NCBI GenBank assembly: GCA_001724995.1
Contig: MEFD01000014.1
Coordinates: 1 to 64,000 of the forward strand
DNA length: 64,000 nucleotides
Direction of reading: 5' to 3'
Origin: Rubrivivax sp. SCN 71-131
GTDB lineage: Bacteria > Pseudomonadota > Gammaproteobacteria > Burkholderiales > Burkholderiaceae_C
Numbering within the stretch: the first letter of the stretch is position 1; each line of letters opens with the position of its first letter. Of the stretch, positions 10,873 to 22,578 are shown one piece after another. The translations under genes were made by a program, and so were the position numbers. The notes beneath the pieces were generated by a model, which saw only the letters and a list, made by a program, of their open reading frames with translations, had not been told where the DNA came from and did no database searches.

Positions 10873-11757
10873 TCAGCGCCGCGGCGCGGTCTCGCCGCTG
10901 CCGCGCATGGCCTTGAAGAACTCGTTGCCCGGATCGATCACCATGATGTCGGACTTGCTGCGGAAGGTCGCACGGTAGGCCTCGAGGCTGCGATAGAACT
11001 GCGCGAACTGGGGGTCGCGCCCGAAGGCGTCGGCGTACAGGGCCGAGGCCTTGCCGTCGCCCTCGCCCTTGATCTTCTGCGCGTCGCGGTAGGCCTCGGC
11101 GATGATCACCTCGCGCTGGCGATCGGCGTCGGCGCGGATCTTCTCGCCCTCGGCCGCGCCTTCGGAGCGCAGTTCGTTGGCGACCTTCTTGCGCTCGGAC
11201 TCCATGCGGCGGTAGACCGAGTCGGTGATGTCGGCAACGAAGTCCACGCGCTTGATGCGCACGTCGACGATCTCGATGCCGAAGGACTTGGCCTCGTCGG
11301 CGAGGCGGCTGCGCACGTCCTGCATGATCTTGTCGCGCTCGCCCGAGAGCACGGCACCGACGTCGCGCTTGGTGATCTCCTCGTTGAATGCCGCCTGCAC
11401 GACGGGGCTGAGCCGGCTCTCGAGGTTGCGGATATCGGTGCCGTTGGTGCGGATGAACTGCCGCGACTCGGCGATGCGCCACTTGATGAGCCAGTCGATC
11501 ACCAGGCTCTTCTTCTCGGCAGTGAAGATGGGCCGCGTCTCCGGGCTGTCCAGCGTCTGGATGCGCTTGTCCAGGAACACGACGTTTTGGAACGGCGGCG
11601 GCATCTTCACCTTCAGCCCGGGTTCGGTGATGACCTCCTTGATCTCGCCCAGCGCGTAGACGGCGGCGAGCTGGCGCTGGTCGACGATGAAGAGCGTCGA
11701 CGACGCGACCATGAGGGCAATGACGGCGGCGCCGACGATGAGTCCGATGCGATTCAT
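10873..11757 (-). CDS. hflC: FtsH protease modulator HflC
   Basis: A 294-aa SPFH/prohibitin-domain protein with an N-terminal membrane anchor (IGLIVGAAVIALMVASSTLFIV). With HflK it forms a large membrane cage around FtsH and limits its proteolysis of membrane substrates. The SPFH domain covers residues ~20-210, and the coiled-coil part is rich in Arg, Glu and Ala. It follows hflK by 18 nt. The length is typical for the family. Confidence 0.95.
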   Translation of the reverse strand: MNRIGLIVGAAVIALMVASSTLFIVDQRQLAAVYALGEIKEVITEPGLKVKMPPPFQNVVFLDKRIQTLDSPETRPIFTAEKKSLVIDWLIKWRIAESRQFIRTNGTDIRNLESRLSPVVQAAFNEEITKRDVGAVLSGERDKIMQDVRSRLADEAKSFGIEIVDVRIKRVDFVADITDSVYRRMESERKKVANELRSEGAAEGEKIRADADRQREVIIAEAYRDAQKIKGEGDGKASALYADAFGRDPQFAQFYRSLEAYRATFRSKSDIMVIDPGNEFFKAMRGSGETAPRR

Positions 11758-11775
11758 GACGGGGATGGGTTGCGT

Positions 11776-13086
11776 TCAGCGGCCTTCGCGGTCGCGACTG
11801 CGGGCGTTGTCGCGCGAGCGCACGTCGCTCGGGATGACGAGCGGCGCCTCGGCCGCGGGCGGCGTCACCGCCGCCGCCGCGGGTGCGGCCAGGCCGCCCT
11901 GCAGCAGCCGGTCCAGCGGCAGGTAGAGCAGGTTGGAGCCGGCGCGGCTGTCGACCATCAGCTTGGTCACGCTGGAGTAGATCTGCTGCATCGTCTCGAG
12001 GTAGAGGCGGTCGCGCGTCACCACCGGGGCACGCTGGTATTCGGTCAGCACCGAGCGAAAGCGCTGCGCATCGCCCTCGGCCTGCGCGATCACGCGCGCC
12101 CGGTAGCCCTCGGCCTCCTCGAGCAGGCGCGAGGCCGTTCCGCGCGCCTTGGGCACGATGTCGCTGGCGTAGGCCTGGCCCTCGTTCTTGAAGCGGTCGC
12201 GGTCGGCTCCGGCCTTGACGGCGTCGTTGAACGCCGCCTGCACCTGGTCGGGCACCTGCACGTTCTGCACATTGACGTTGGCGACGATGACCCCGGCCTT
12301 GAGCCGGTCGAGCTGCGACTGGATCGACTTCACGAGGTCGGCGGCGATGGCGTCGCGCGCCTCGTAGAGCACCGAGTCCACCTTGCTGCGGCCGACGATC
12401 TCGCGCACCGCCGACTCGGCCGCCTGCAGCACCGCGTCGTCCGGGTTGCGGTTCTCGAACAGGTAGTCGCGCGCGTCGCTCAGCCGGTACTGCACCGTGA
12501 AGCGGATGTCGATGATGTTCTCGTCCTGCGTGAGCATCGACGAGTCACGCAGGCCGGTGGCCTGCACGACCGCGTTGCGGCCGACTTCGATCGAGCGCAA
12601 TTGCGTCACCGAGACCGTCTCGTGCGCCTGGAAAGGGTAGGGCAGGCGCCACTGGAAGCCGGCGTCGACCGTGTGGCTGTACTTGCCGAAGGCCGTCACC
12701 ACGGCCTGCTGGCCTTCCTGGACGATGAAGAAGCCGCTGCCGAGCCAGCCCAGCACGACGACGGCGCCGATCAGCCCCAGGCCGATCCCTGCGCTTTTCA
12801 TGTCCGGCTGGAAGGACGAGGGCCCGCCCCCACGGCCCGGCGGCGGATTGCCCCCGCCACTGCCGCCACCGCGACTGCCGAAGAGGCCGCTGAGCTTGCG
12901 GTTGAAGTCACGCCACAACTCGTCGAGATCAGGCGGGCCTTCATTGCGGCCGCCGCTCAGGATCAGCGTATCGGCAGCCCGCTCGCCGCCTGGGCGGCGC
13001 AGCAGGCCGCGCGCCAGCGCAGCGGCGGCGCTCGCGCATTCGCTCAGACGCGCCTTCAGGGTCGGAAATGGTTCGGGGTGTCGCAT
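11776..13086 (-). CDS. hflK: FtsH protease modulator HflK
   Basis: A 436-aa partner of HflC. It has a Gly-rich cytoplasmic N-terminus (GSRGGGSGGGNPPPGRGGG), one membrane helix (GIGLGLIGAVVVLGWLGSGFF) and an SPFH domain (VQEGQQAVVTAFGKY...). ATG 13086 is chosen; the frame is open upstream to 13257, but that stretch is unconserved-looking. The Ala/Pro-rich C-terminal tail is usual in this group. It lies between hflX and hflC. Confidence 0.93.
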   Translation of the reverse strand: MRHPEPFPTLKARLSECASAAAALARGLLRRPGGERAADTLILSGGRNEGPPDLDELWRDFNRKLSGLFGSRGGGSGGGNPPPGRGGGPSSFQPDMKSAGIGLGLIGAVVVLGWLGSGFFIVQEGQQAVVTAFGKYSHTVDAGFQWRLPYPFQAHETVSVTQLRSIEVGRNAVVQATGLRDSSMLTQDENIIDIRFTVQYRLSDARDYLFENRNPDDAVLQAAESAVREIVGRSKVDSVLYEARDAIAADLVKSIQSQLDRLKAGVIVANVNVQNVQVPDQVQAAFNDAVKAGADRDRFKNEGQAYASDIVPKARGTASRLLEEAEGYRARVIAQAEGDAQRFRSVLTEYQRAPVVTRDRLYLETMQQIYSSVTKLMVDSRAGSNLLYLPLDRLLQGGLAAPAAAAVTPPAAEAPLVIPSDVRSRDNARSRDREGR

Positions 13087-13147
13087 GGTGTTGAATGCCG
13101 CCGGGACGAAGCCCGGACGGCGATAGGCACACGGGCAGGCTCGGGTG

Positions 13148-14443
13148 TCAGCGGGTCGCGCGAAGCGGTCGATTGTCCCCCACGACGGCATCGGCCAGCG
13201 CCAGGGGGTCGGCCGTCGCCGCGACCACGACGTCAGGTGGGGTGCCGGCGTCCGCATTCAAGCGCCCGGAGGCCGCCGCCGCGATCACCCGCCGCAGCGC
13301 ATCCAGGCCCTGCCCGTCGCGCGCGCTCACGAACACGCGCGGCCGGCGCAGGCCCGGACGGACTTCGACCCAGTCGGCTGCCGCGCGCGGACACTGGCCC
13401 TCGTCCAGCAGATCGACCTTGTTGCACACCCAGACCTGCGGCACGTCGCCGGCGCCGATCTCCTCGAGCACTCGCTCGACGTCGCCGCGCTGCTCCGCGG
13501 CACTCGGGCTGGCCACGTCCATCACGTGCAGCAGCAGATCGGCGTCGGCGGCCTCCTGCAGCGTGGCCTCGAAGGCCTCGACCAGCTTGTGCGGCAGATC
13601 CCGGATGAAGCCCACGGTGTCCGACAGCGACACCGAGCAGCCGGCATCCTGCAGCCACAGCGAGCGCGTCGTCGTATCCAGCGTGGCGAAGAGCTGGTCG
13701 GCGGCGAAGGCGCGCGCCTTCACGAGCGCGTTGAAGAGCGTCGACTTGCCGGCGTTGGTGTAGCCGACGATGGAGACGCGGAAGACGCCGCGGCGTTCGC
13801 GCGCGCGGCGCTGGGTGCCGCGCTGGCGCTTGACGCGCACGAGGCGCTCCTTCACCGCCTTGATGCGATCGCCGATCATGCGTCGGTCGAGCTCGATCTG
13901 CGCCTCGCCCGGGCCACCACGGGTGCCGATGCCGCCGCGCTGGCGCTCCAGGTGCGACCAACGGCGCACGAGGCGCGTGGCCTGGTACTGCAGCCGCGCC
14001 AGCTCCACCTGCAGCTTGCCCTCGTGGCTCTGCGCGCGCTGCGCGAAGATGTCGAGGATCAATGCGGTGCGATCGGCCACCGGCACGCCCAGGTGCAGCT
14101 CGAGGTTGCGCTGCTGCGCCGGGCTCAGCGCCTGATCGAAGATGACGCCGTGCGCGGCCGTCTCGGCCAGCAGGGCCTTGATCTCGTCGGCCTTGCCGCG
14201 GCCGACGAAGAGCGCCGCATCGGGCGCCTTGCGCCGCACGACGACGCGTGCGGCGACGGTGTCCCCGGCCGATTCGGCCAGCTGCGCGAGCTCGTCCAGG
14301 CTGGCGTCGAAAAAGGGTCCGGACGCCCCCAGGTCCACGCCCACCAGCACGGCGCGCAGCGCGTTGTCATCGACTTCGCTCGCCTTCGGGCTGCCCCGAC
14401 TCGCGGCGCGGTCGACCGGCGCGTGGGAGGTTGCCGCGCTCAC
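13148..14443 (-). CDS. hflX: Ribosome-splitting GTPase HflX
   Basis: A 431-aa Obg-HflX superfamily GTPase that splits stalled or heat-stressed 70S ribosomes. The N-terminal HflX domain (residues ~25-200, with FVGRGKADEI and RGGPGEAQIE) is followed by the G domain with G1 VGYTNAGKST, G3 DTVGF and G4 NKVD. The first 25 residues are a variable extension. It is the second gene of the hfq-hflX-hflK-hflC cluster. Its stop is 61 nt before hflK. Confidence 0.95.
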   Translation of the reverse strand: MSAATSHAPVDRAASRGSPKASEVDDNALRAVLVGVDLGASGPFFDASLDELAQLAESAGDTVAARVVVRRKAPDAALFVGRGKADEIKALLAETAAHGVIFDQALSPAQQRNLELHLGVPVADRTALILDIFAQRAQSHEGKLQVELARLQYQATRLVRRWSHLERQRGGIGTRGGPGEAQIELDRRMIGDRIKAVKERLVRVKRQRGTQRRARERRGVFRVSIVGYTNAGKSTLFNALVKARAFAADQLFATLDTTTRSLWLQDAGCSVSLSDTVGFIRDLPHKLVEAFEATLQEAADADLLLHVMDVASPSAAEQRGDVERVLEEIGAGDVPQVWVCNKVDLLDEGQCPRAAADWVEVRPGLRRPRVFVSARDGQGLDALRRVIAAAASGRLNADAGTPPDVVVAATADPLALADAVVGDNRPLRATR

Positions 14444-14501
14444 GAAGCAGCCCTGCGCACTGCGCGCTCCGGGGTGAGCGCTTGGGAGCGGCCCTGCGCG
14501 C

Positions 14502-14744
14502 TCACGCGGCGTCCGGCGCCTCGTTGGCGTGGAAGTTCACCGCGCGACCGGGAACCACGGTGGAGATCGCGTGCTTGTAGACCATCTGCGTGACGGTGTT
14601 GCGCAGCAGGACCACGTACTGGTCGAAGGATTCGATGTGGCCTTGCAGCTTGATGCCGTTGATGAGGTAGATGGAAACCGGAACGTGCTCCTTGCGAAGC
14701 AGGTTGAGAAAGGGATCCTGCAGGAGTTGGCCTTTGTTGCTCAC
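14502..14744 (-). CDS. hfq: RNA chaperone Hfq
   Basis: An 80-aa Sm-like RNA chaperone that pairs small RNAs with mRNAs as a hexamer. The Sm1 motif ([19 protein letters not shown]) and Sm2 motif ([10 protein letters not shown]) are intact. The family starts with (M)[13 protein letters not shown], which fixes the start as GTG 14744; GGAG lies six bases upstream of it on the minus strand. An upstream ATG at 14774 would add ten residues not found in the family. It follows der and precedes hflX. Confidence 0.95.
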   Translation of the reverse strand: MSNKGQLLQDPFLNLLRKEHVPVSIYLINGIKLQGHIESFDQYVVLLRNTVTQMVYKHAISTVVPGRAVNFHANEAPDAA

Positions 14745-14867
14745 GATATGCTCCGTGATGACTTTGTGAAGCATTCCACCTTATCACAGCGCCTCGGCGC
14801 GCGTTCGCGGCGCGGCAAAGGCGTCCGGGTGGACCCTCGGTGGGCGCCGACACGCGCCGGCCGGTCC

Positions 14868-16205
14868 TCAGGCGTCGTCGAAGGGGTTGCGGCCGCTGCG
14901 CATCTCGATGCGCAGCGGCGTGCCCACGAGCTTGAAGTGCGCGCGCACGCAGCCCTCCAGGTAGCGCCGGTAGGCATCGGTCACATGCTCGAGGTTGTTG
15001 CCGTGGATCACGACCCGTGGCGGGTTCATGCCCCCCTGGTGCGCATAGCGCAGCTTGGGCCGGAAGCGTCCGGCGCGCCGCGGCGGCTGGTGCTGCACCG
15101 CCTCGTGCAGCAGACGCGTGAGCACCGGCGTGGGCAGCTTCGCGGTGGCCGAGGCGTGCGCCTGGGCGATCGCCTTCCAGAGCGCGGACAGGCCCTGGCG
15201 ACGGATGGCCGAGACCTGCACCACCGGCGCGTACTTCAGGAACGCCAGCCGGCTCTCGATCGATCGCTCGACGAGTTGGCGCTGGTAGTCGTCGGTGGCG
15301 TCCCACTTGTTCACCGCCAGCACCACGGCGCGGCCCGAGTCGAGGATGTAGCCGGCGATGTGCGCGTCCTGATCGCTCACGCCCTGGGTGGCGTCGAGCA
15401 GCAGCACGACAACGTGCGCATCGGCGATCGCCTGCAGGGTCTTCACGATGGAGAACTTCTCGACCGACTCGAACACCCGCCCCTTGCGCCGCAGTCCGGC
15501 GGTGTCGATGAGCTCGAAACGCCGGCCGTCGCGCTCGAAGGGCACGTGGATGGCGTCTCGCGTCGTCCCCGGCTGGTCGAAGGCGACCAGCCGCTCTTCG
15601 CCGAGCCAGGCGTTGATCAGCGTCGACTTGCCGACGTTGGGGCGTCCCGCCACGGCCAGCCGGATGGGGCCATCGCCCGCGCCCTCCCCGCCCTCCTCGG
15701 GCTCGGCGACGTCGACGCGGCCCTCGAGCGCGGCCTCGAGCAGGCTGCGCACGCCCTGCCCGTGCGCCGCCGACACCGGATGCGGCATGCCGATGCCCAG
15801 TTCGTGGAACTCCGCCAGTTGCGGCGAATCGGCCATGCCCTCGGCCTTGTTGACCGCCAGCACCACCTTCTTGCCGCAGCTGCGCAGGTAGCGCGCGATA
15901 TCGTGATCCTGGCCGGCGACGCCGCTGCGCAAGTCGGTGACGAAGATCACCGCATCGGCCTCGGCCACCGCCTGACGGGTTTGCCGCGCCATCTCGGCGA
16001 CGACGCCGCTGGGCTTGTCGGGCTCGAAGCCGCCGGTGTCGACGACGATGAACTCGCACCCGCCCACGTGGGCGTCGCCATAGTGGCGGTCGCGCGTGAG
16101 GCCGGGAAAGTCCGCCACGATCGCATCGCGCGAGCGCGTGATGCGATTGAAGAGCGTCGACTTGCCGACGTTGGCCCGCCCGACGAGCGCGATGACGGGC
16201 TTCAT
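14868..16205 (-). CDS. der: Ribosome assembly GTPase Der (EngA)
   Basis: A 445-aa protein with two tandem G domains (GRANVGKST near residue 8 and GRPNVGKST near residue 180) and a C-terminal KH-like domain, the unique EngA layout. It is essential for 50S subunit assembly. ATG 16205 gives the standard [10 protein letters not shown] start; the frame is open further upstream without conserved sequence. It directly follows bamB (13 nt), a conserved pairing. Confidence 0.96.
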   Translation of the reverse strand: MKPVIALVGRANVGKSTLFNRITRSRDAIVADFPGLTRDRHYGDAHVGGCEFIVVDTGGFEPDKPSGVVAEMARQTRQAVAEADAVIFVTDLRSGVAGQDHDIARYLRSCGKKVVLAVNKAEGMADSPQLAEFHELGIGMPHPVSAAHGQGVRSLLEAALEGRVDVAEPEEGGEGAGDGPIRLAVAGRPNVGKSTLINAWLGEERLVAFDQPGTTRDAIHVPFERDGRRFELIDTAGLRRKGRVFESVEKFSIVKTLQAIADAHVVVLLLDATQGVSDQDAHIAGYILDSGRAVVLAVNKWDATDDYQRQLVERSIESRLAFLKYAPVVQVSAIRRQGLSALWKAIAQAHASATAKLPTPVLTRLLHEAVQHQPPRRAGRFRPKLRYAHQGGMNPPRVVIHGNNLEHVTDAYRRYLEGCVRAHFKLVGTPLRIEMRSGRNPFDDA

Positions 16206-16218
16206 CGCCGCGCCGCGC

Positions 16219-17364
16219 TCAAGGAGTGCGGAAGGCGAACAGCCCGCCCCCGCGCGTGGTGACGAGCAGCACGTCGCCCACCCGAGTCGGCGTGCCAACG
16301 ATCGCCTTGCCGTCGGTGGCAAGGCGCAACTGCAGGCTGCCGTCGGCGGCGGCGAGGAAGTGCAGGTAGCCCTCGCTGTCGCCGAAGACGACCGAGCTGC
16401 CGAGCGCCAGCGCGCCACTGAGGCCGCGATGCAGCAGCGTTTCGTTGCTCCAGGCGAGCTCGCCGCCCGTGGCGCTCCACGCCGTCAGGCGATCGCTCGC
16501 GTCGCCGCCGAAAACGCGCTCGGCGTCGGCCCCCACCGCCTTGGCGCCGCCGGCATGACGCGCCCACAACAGCGCACCGCGGGAGAGGTCGACACATCCC
16601 ACGGCATTCTGGAAGGCGCGCACGCAGGCGCGTTCGCCCTGTCGCGACGCCGGCCCGACGAGGTCGGCGAGCCGCTCGACCTCGTTCGTGCCGCGCGGCG
16701 TGCCCACGGCCACATCCCAGTTGACGCTGCCGCGCAGCGCGTCCAGCGCCAGCATGCGTCCGCCCTGGCCGACGATGATCTGGTTGTGCGCGGCCATCAG
16801 CACCCCCGGCTGCGCCAGCGTGAGCGCGTCGCCCGGCCGCTGGTGGCGCCACAGCCGGCGACCGTCCAGCGCGTCGAAGGCGTGCACGCTGCGGTCCACG
16901 GCGAGCACGAAGACGCGCTCGCCGGCCACCAGCGGCGGCGTCACGACGGTGGCCGGGACGCGCTGCTTCCACAGCAGCCTGCCCGCTTCGAAGGCGGCCA
17001 CTTCGTTGTTGCGCGTGACGACCGCGGTGAAGCGTCCGTCGCTGCCGACGCCAGCGGTCAGCGCCGCGTCGGCCTGCGCGCGCCACAGCGGGAAACCCGT
17101 CTGCACGTCGAGCGCGACGATGCTCCCGGCCGACGAAGCCGCCACCACCTGCTCCTTGTGCACCGCCAGCGCGAGCGGGAAGTCGACGCCGCCAAGCTGC
17201 GTCGACCACAGCGGCCGCACCGCCAGGCTCGCCGTGTAGGCCTGCAGCGGCGCGGGCTTGGGCCTGTCGCTGGCGCACGCGGCCAGCAGCAGGGCCGTCA
17301 GCGCGATGACGAAGGCGCCTGCGGCGCGCGGCGGATGCGCCCTGGTGGATCCGCCTGCCCTCAT
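16219..17364 (-). CDS. bamB: Outer-membrane assembly lipoprotein BamB
   Basis: A 381-aa lipoprotein. The signal peptide ends in the lipobox LLAAC (near residue 30), and the mature part is an eight-bladed PQQ-type beta-propeller with repeated W-R/A-L-D-xx-G blades (for example [27 protein letters not shown]). It binds BamA and assists outer-membrane protein folding. It overlaps yfgM by four bases and is followed by der. BamD of the same machine is encoded at 28620-29447. Confidence 0.94.
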   Translation of the reverse strand: MRAGGSTRAHPPRAAGAFVIALTALLLAACASDRPKPAPLQAYTASLAVRPLWSTQLGGVDFPLALAVHKEQVVAASSAGSIVALDVQTGFPLWRAQADAALTAGVGSDGRFTAVVTRNNEVAAFEAGRLLWKQRVPATVVTPPLVAGERVFVLAVDRSVHAFDALDGRRLWRHQRPGDALTLAQPGVLMAAHNQIIVGQGGRMLALDALRGSVNWDVAVGTPRGTNEVERLADLVGPASRQGERACVRAFQNAVGCVDLSRGALLWARHAGGAKAVGADAERVFGGDASDRLTAWSATGGELAWSNETLLHRGLSGALALGSSVVFGDSEGYLHFLAAADGSLQLRLATDGKAIVGTPTRVGDVLLVTTRGGGLFAFRTP

Positions 17365-18038
17365 CGGCCCGCTCCCGGCGCCGCGGCATCCGCCGCCTGG
17401 GGATTGCCACCCAGCGAGACCAGCTTGGCCTCGACCAGGCGCCTGTAGTCGAGCTTGCGGTCCATCGCCGCCCAGGCGGCCTCGTAGGCGCTGCGCGCCT
17501 CGCCGCGCTTGCCCTGCGCCAGCAGGACGTCACCGCGCCGGTCGGCCACCAGCGCCTCGAAGGAGGGTGCCTTGGCCTGCGCGAGCTCGGCCAGCGCCTC
17601 GTCGTACTGCCTGGCCTGCAGGAGCACGGCCGCCAGCCGCAGCCGGGCCAGCGTGCGGTACTCTTCGTCCGAGGCGTTCGCCGCCGCCCACGCCAGCGCT
17701 GCGCGCGCGCCTTCGTTGTCGCCCTTCTCGAGCTGCAGCCGGGCCGCCGCGAGCGCACCCTGCGGCGCGAACACGGTGCCGGCGTAGCGCTCCTTCAGGT
17801 CGGCGAAGACGCGCGCCACCTTGGCGGCGTCGCCGACGCTGGCCGCGCGGTCGAGCTCCTCGAACATCGCGCTCGCCTTGGTCGCCTGCTCGCGCTGCCA
17901 CCAGTTCCAGCCGTTCCAGCCCGCGAAGCCGCCAAGCGCGAGGATGAGGACCCAGGTGATCAGGTTGCCGTACTGCTTCCAGAACGCCTTCAGCGCGTCG
18001 AGCTGTTCTTGTTCCTGCAAGTCGAGAGAGGTGGCCAT
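17361..18038 (-). CDS. yfgM: YfgM-like tetratricopeptide membrane protein
   Basis: A 225-aa protein with an N-terminal acidic stretch (LQEQEQLDALKAFWKQYG), one membrane helix (LITWVLILALGGFAGWNGW) and a periplasmic TPR-like domain. YfgM works as an ancillary subunit of the Sec translocon with PpiD. Position between hisS and bamB is the conserved one. The stop overlaps the bamB start. Confidence 0.9.
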   Translation of the reverse strand: MATSLDLQEQEQLDALKAFWKQYGNLITWVLILALGGFAGWNGWNWWQREQATKASAMFEELDRAASVGDAAKVARVFADLKERYAGTVFAPQGALAAARLQLEKGDNEGARAALAWAAANASDEEYRTLARLRLAAVLLQARQYDEALAELAQAKAPSFEALVADRRGDVLLAQGKRGEARSAYEAAWAAMDRKLDYRRLVEAKLVSLGGNPQAADAAAPGAGR

Positions 18039-18134
18039 GGGGCAAGGCGGGGTGCGGGTGAATCGGCGCAGCGCGAATCGGCGCGAGGTGCCCGGCGGAC
18101 GCAGCGCCGCCGGGACACGCGGGCAAGCGCGTGA

Positions 18135-19421
18135 TTATGCGTGGAGCAGTTCGCCCGCCCAGCTCGCCTCGGCGCCGAGCGTGCGCCGCACCTGTTGGGC
18201 CATGGCGTCGCGAAGTGGCTTCAGCGAGACCTCGCCGGCGGCGAGCTCGTCGCCGCCGAAGACCAGGGCCCAGCGCGCACCGCTGGCGTCGGCACGCTTG
18301 AACTGCGACTTCATGCTGCCCGGGCCTTCCCTGCCGCCGGCGTGCATCAGCACGCTGACGCCCGCCGCGCGCAGCGCCTCGATGCAGGCCACGGCGCGCG
18401 GCAGCGCCGACGCATCGGGCACCACGGCGTAGGCCGCGGGCGCCGGGCGCGGGGGCACCAGGCCCTGCTGCTGCAGCAGGTCGAGCACGCGCTCGATGCC
18501 CATGCCCCAGCCGACGGCCGGCGCAGGCTTGCCGCCGATGAGCTCGAACAGGCCGTCGTAGCGTCCGCCGCCGCAGATCGTGCCCTGCGCGCCGAGCTGC
18601 GTCGTCGTCCACTCGAAGACGGTGAGGTTGTAGTAGTCCATGCCGCGCACCAGGCGCGGGTTGAGGCGATAGGGCTGGCCGACGGCGTCGAGCACCGCGC
18701 GCACGGCGTCGAAGTGCGCAAGCGACGCTTCGCCGAGGAAGTCCATCAGCCGCGGCGCGCCTTCGACGAGGGCCTGCATGGCCGGGTTCTTGGTGTCGAG
18801 GATGCGCAGCGGGTTGCTGTGCAGGCGCCGCCGCGCCTCGGCGTCGAGCTCGCCCTCGTACGCCTGCAGGTAGGCCACGAGCGCCTGCCGGTGCGCCTGG
18901 CGCTCGTGGCTCTGGCCCAGGCTGTTGAGCTCGAGCTGCACGTCGACGAGGCCCAGCTCGCGCCACAGCGTGCGCGCCATCAGGATGACCTCGGCGTCGA
19001 CGTCGGGGCCGCCATGGCCGAGCGCCTCCACGCCGACCTGGTGAAACTGCCGGTAGCGCCCGCGCTGGGGCTTCTCGTGGCGGAACATCGGGCCGATGTA
19101 GTAGAGGCGCTTGCCGCCCTCGTAGAGCATCGAGTGCTCGATGGCGGCGCGCACGACGCCGGCCGTGCCCTCGGGGCGCAGCGTCAGCGGGTCGCCGTTC
19201 ATGCTGTCGACGAAGGAATACATCTCCTTCTCGACGATGTCGGTGACTTCGCCCAGGCCGCGCACGAACAGCGGCGTGGGCTCGACGATCGGCACGCGCA
19301 CGTTGAGATAGCCGTAGCGGCGCATCAGCGTGCGCACCTTGTCCTCGAACCATTCCCAGCGCCCGGACTCGGGCGGCAGGATGTCGTTCATGCCTTTGAC
19401 GGCCTGGATCGGTTCAGCCAT
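18135..19421 (-). CDS. hisS: Histidyl-tRNA synthetase
   Basis: A 428-aa class II synthetase. Motif 2 ([17 protein letters not shown]), the HisRS motifs ([23 protein letters not shown]) and motif 3 (GMGIERVL) are all present, with the C-terminal anticodon-binding domain after residue ~325. ATG 19421 ([19 protein letters not shown]) is the standard start. It is eight nucleotides after ispG and in the same operon. The length is typical for bacterial HisRS. Confidence 0.96.
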   Translation of the reverse strand: MAEPIQAVKGMNDILPPESGRWEWFEDKVRTLMRRYGYLNVRVPIVEPTPLFVRGLGEVTDIVEKEMYSFVDSMNGDPLTLRPEGTAGVVRAAIEHSMLYEGGKRLYYIGPMFRHEKPQRGRYRQFHQVGVEALGHGGPDVDAEVILMARTLWRELGLVDVQLELNSLGQSHERQAHRQALVAYLQAYEGELDAEARRRLHSNPLRILDTKNPAMQALVEGAPRLMDFLGEASLAHFDAVRAVLDAVGQPYRLNPRLVRGMDYYNLTVFEWTTTQLGAQGTICGGGRYDGLFELIGGKPAPAVGWGMGIERVLDLLQQQGLVPPRPAPAAYAVVPDASALPRAVACIEALRAAGVSVLMHAGGREGPGSMKSQFKRADASGARWALVFGGDELAAGEVSLKPLRDAMAQQVRRTLGAEASWAGELLHA

Positions 19422-19429
19422 GGGGTCGA

Positions 19430-20692
<1,263 letters not shown>

Positions 20693-20706
20693 CGAGGAGC
20701 AGGGCG

Positions 20707-21756
20707 TCAGCGCAGCTCGAGCCGCGCGACGTTGACGCGGGTGTGGGGCGCGAGATCGACCGGCTGACCACGCAGAAGCAGGGTCGTGGCCCCGGCGTTG
20801 CCCACGCGCACCCGCAGGGGCGTGCGGCCGTCGAGCTGCACGGCCTCGCCGGCCTCGAGCACGCGCGAGATCAGCACGCGTTCCTGCGCGTCGACGACCT
20901 CGACCCAGCTCGGCGCCGTCGCACGCACGATCAGCAGGCCGGCCGCCGCGACAAGCGGCGCGTCGGCCCGGCCGCCGGCGGGCGCCGCCGCGGTCCCGGC
21001 CCGGGTCATGGCGGTGGCCGCTGCCGATGCCGCGACGTCGACGGGCGAAGCCGCCGCGGCCGGCGCAGCCGGCGACGCGGCAACGGTGGCCGCGCCCGGG
21101 GTCAGCGACAGCGGCGCTTGCACCGGGGCATCGACCGCGGCATCGGCTTCGCCTGCCGGGGCCATGCCCTCGGCATCGGCCGCAAGCGCGCCCACGTGCG
21201 CTCCCTCGTCCTCCGTCTCGCCCGCGCCTGCGTCCAAGGCACTTGCCGCCGGACCGGAGGCGGGCGTCGCCTCGCCCCCCGGAGCGCTCACCCGATCGAG
21301 CAGCGAGCTGGGCACGAGGCCGACGACCAGCGCCGCCAGCAGCAGCAGGCCCCCGGCCCAGAACATCGGCTTGCTGACGCGGGTCAGGCCCAGCCCCTCG
21401 GCACGGCCGCCGCGCTCCTGGAACGGGGCATTGAGCTTGCCGACCGCCGCCTCGAGCGCGGGCGCGTCGGGCTGCGGCAGCAGCGCCAGCACCGGCCGCG
21501 GGTCGATCTTCAGGCTGCGGCAGACCGACTGCGCAAGCGCGCGCGTGAAGGTCGCGTTGGGCAGTTCGTCGTAGCGGTCCTGCTCCAGTGCCTGCAGCTT
21601 GGCCGGCGTCACCTTGATGGTCGCCGCCAGCACCGCCAGGTGCAGGCCCTCGCGCTCGCGCGCCGCCTTCAGCAGCGCCCCCGCGCTCGACGGCGCCGCG
21701 GCGGCGGCATCCTCGGGCGCTGCGGTGCCCTGGATCTCGGGCAGGGGCTCGCTCAT
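20707..21756 (-). CDS. rodZ: RodZ-like cell-shape protein (HTH plus DUF4115)
   Basis: A 349-aa protein. An N-terminal helix-turn-helix ([20 protein letters not shown]) is followed by a membrane helix ([19 protein letters not shown]), a long Ala/Pro/Glu-rich periplasmic linker (residues ~165-265) and a C-terminal DUF4115 beta-domain. RodZ links MreB filaments to the wall-elongation machinery. It is placed between pilW and ispG, as usual. Confidence 0.88.
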   Translation of the reverse strand: MSEPLPEIQGTAAPEDAAAAAPSSAGALLKAAREREGLHLAVLAATIKVTPAKLQALEQDRYDELPNATFTRALAQSVCRSLKIDPRPVLALLPQPDAPALEAAVGKLNAPFQERGGRAEGLGLTRVSKPMFWAGGLLLLAALVVGLVPSSLLDRVSAPGGEATPASGPAASALDAGAGETEDEGAHVGALAADAEGMAPAGEADAAVDAPVQAPLSLTPGAATVAASPAAPAAAASPVDVAASAAATAMTRAGTAAAPAGGRADAPLVAAAGLLIVRATAPSWVEVVDAQERVLISRVLEAGEAVQLDGRTPLRVRVGNAGATTLLLRGQPVDLAPHTRVNVARLELR

Positions 21757-21759
21757 CGT

Positions 21760-22578
21760 TCAGTCGTCGAACTGGGCGCGCTGCAGGCGCGCGGTCTCGG
21801 GGGCGTCGGGAAAGCGCGCGCGCAACTGACGCCCCAGGGTCTCGACACCGCCCACGTTGCCCAGGCGTCGCTCGATGCGTGCCGCCAGCCACAGCGTCTG
21901 CGCATTGGATTGCTCGGGCTGGCTGTTGATGCGCCGCATGTAGAAGCGCGCACGCTCGTACTCGCCGCGTTGATAGAGGATCTCGGCGAAGGCGAAGGCG
22001 ATCGCCGGATTCGCCGGATCGAGCTCGAACGCGCGCGACAGGTCGCCCTCGGCCTCGGCCCAGCGCCCCGCGCGCGCCTGGCAGACGCCGCGCGCCATCA
22101 GCGTGCGCGCGCTGTCGGCATAGCCCGGTGCCGCAAGGGCGGCGTCGAAGCGTTGCTGCGCGTCCTCGAAGCGCCGCTGCTGGCACAGGAACCAGCCGTG
22201 GTTGTGCAGCGCATTGCCGTTGCGCGGAGCGAGCTGCAGCGCGCGCTGGAAGCTCTGCTCGGCGAGAGCGGCCTCACCCATGCTGGCGTAGATCAGGCCG
22301 CGCAGGTTGAAGGCCTCGGACAGGTCGGGCTTGGCGGCCAGCGCCAGCTTGACCTCGTCCAGCGCCGTCGTCGTCTGCCCGCGCTCGAAATAGGCCGCCG
22401 CGAGCTCGAGCCGCACGCGCGCGTGCCTCTCGGCGCCGGTCTGGTCCGACTCGGTGCGCACCTCGCGCTCACCCTCGTTGGGCGAGACGGCACAGCCGGC
22501 CTGCAGCAGCGCAAGCGCCGCCATTCCCGCCGCCGCGATCCCATGCCGCAGACGCTGCAACCTTGGCCCTTGCCTCAT
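21760..22578 (-). CDS. pilW: Type IV pilus biogenesis lipoprotein PilW/PilF
   Basis: A 272-aa lipoprotein with the lipobox LLQAGC (near residue 29) and about six TPR repeats. It is needed in the outer membrane for assembly or stability of the PilQ secretin. Its start overlaps the rlmN stop by four bases, and the rlmN-pilW-rodZ-ispG order is conserved in beta- and gammaproteobacteria. No other pilus genes are in the window. Confidence 0.88.
   Translation of the reverse strand: MRQGPRLQRLRHGIAAAGMAALALLQAGCAVSPNEGEREVRTESDQTGAERHARVRLELAAAYFERGQTTTALDEVKLALAAKPDLSEAFNLRGLIYASMGEAALAEQSFQRALQLAPRNGNALHNHGWFLCQQRRFEDAQQRFDAALAAPGYADSARTLMARGVCQARAGRWAEAEGDLSRAFELDPANPAIAFAFAEILYQRGEYERARFYMRRINSQPEQSNAQTLWLAARIERRLGNVGGVETLGRQLRARFPDAPETARLQRAQFDD

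Noticed and set aside
14745..14774. An ATG start for hfq ten codons upstream
   Set aside because: The extra residues ([10 protein letters not shown]) are absent from the family, while GTG 14744 restores the SNKGQ start and has a well-placed GGAG.
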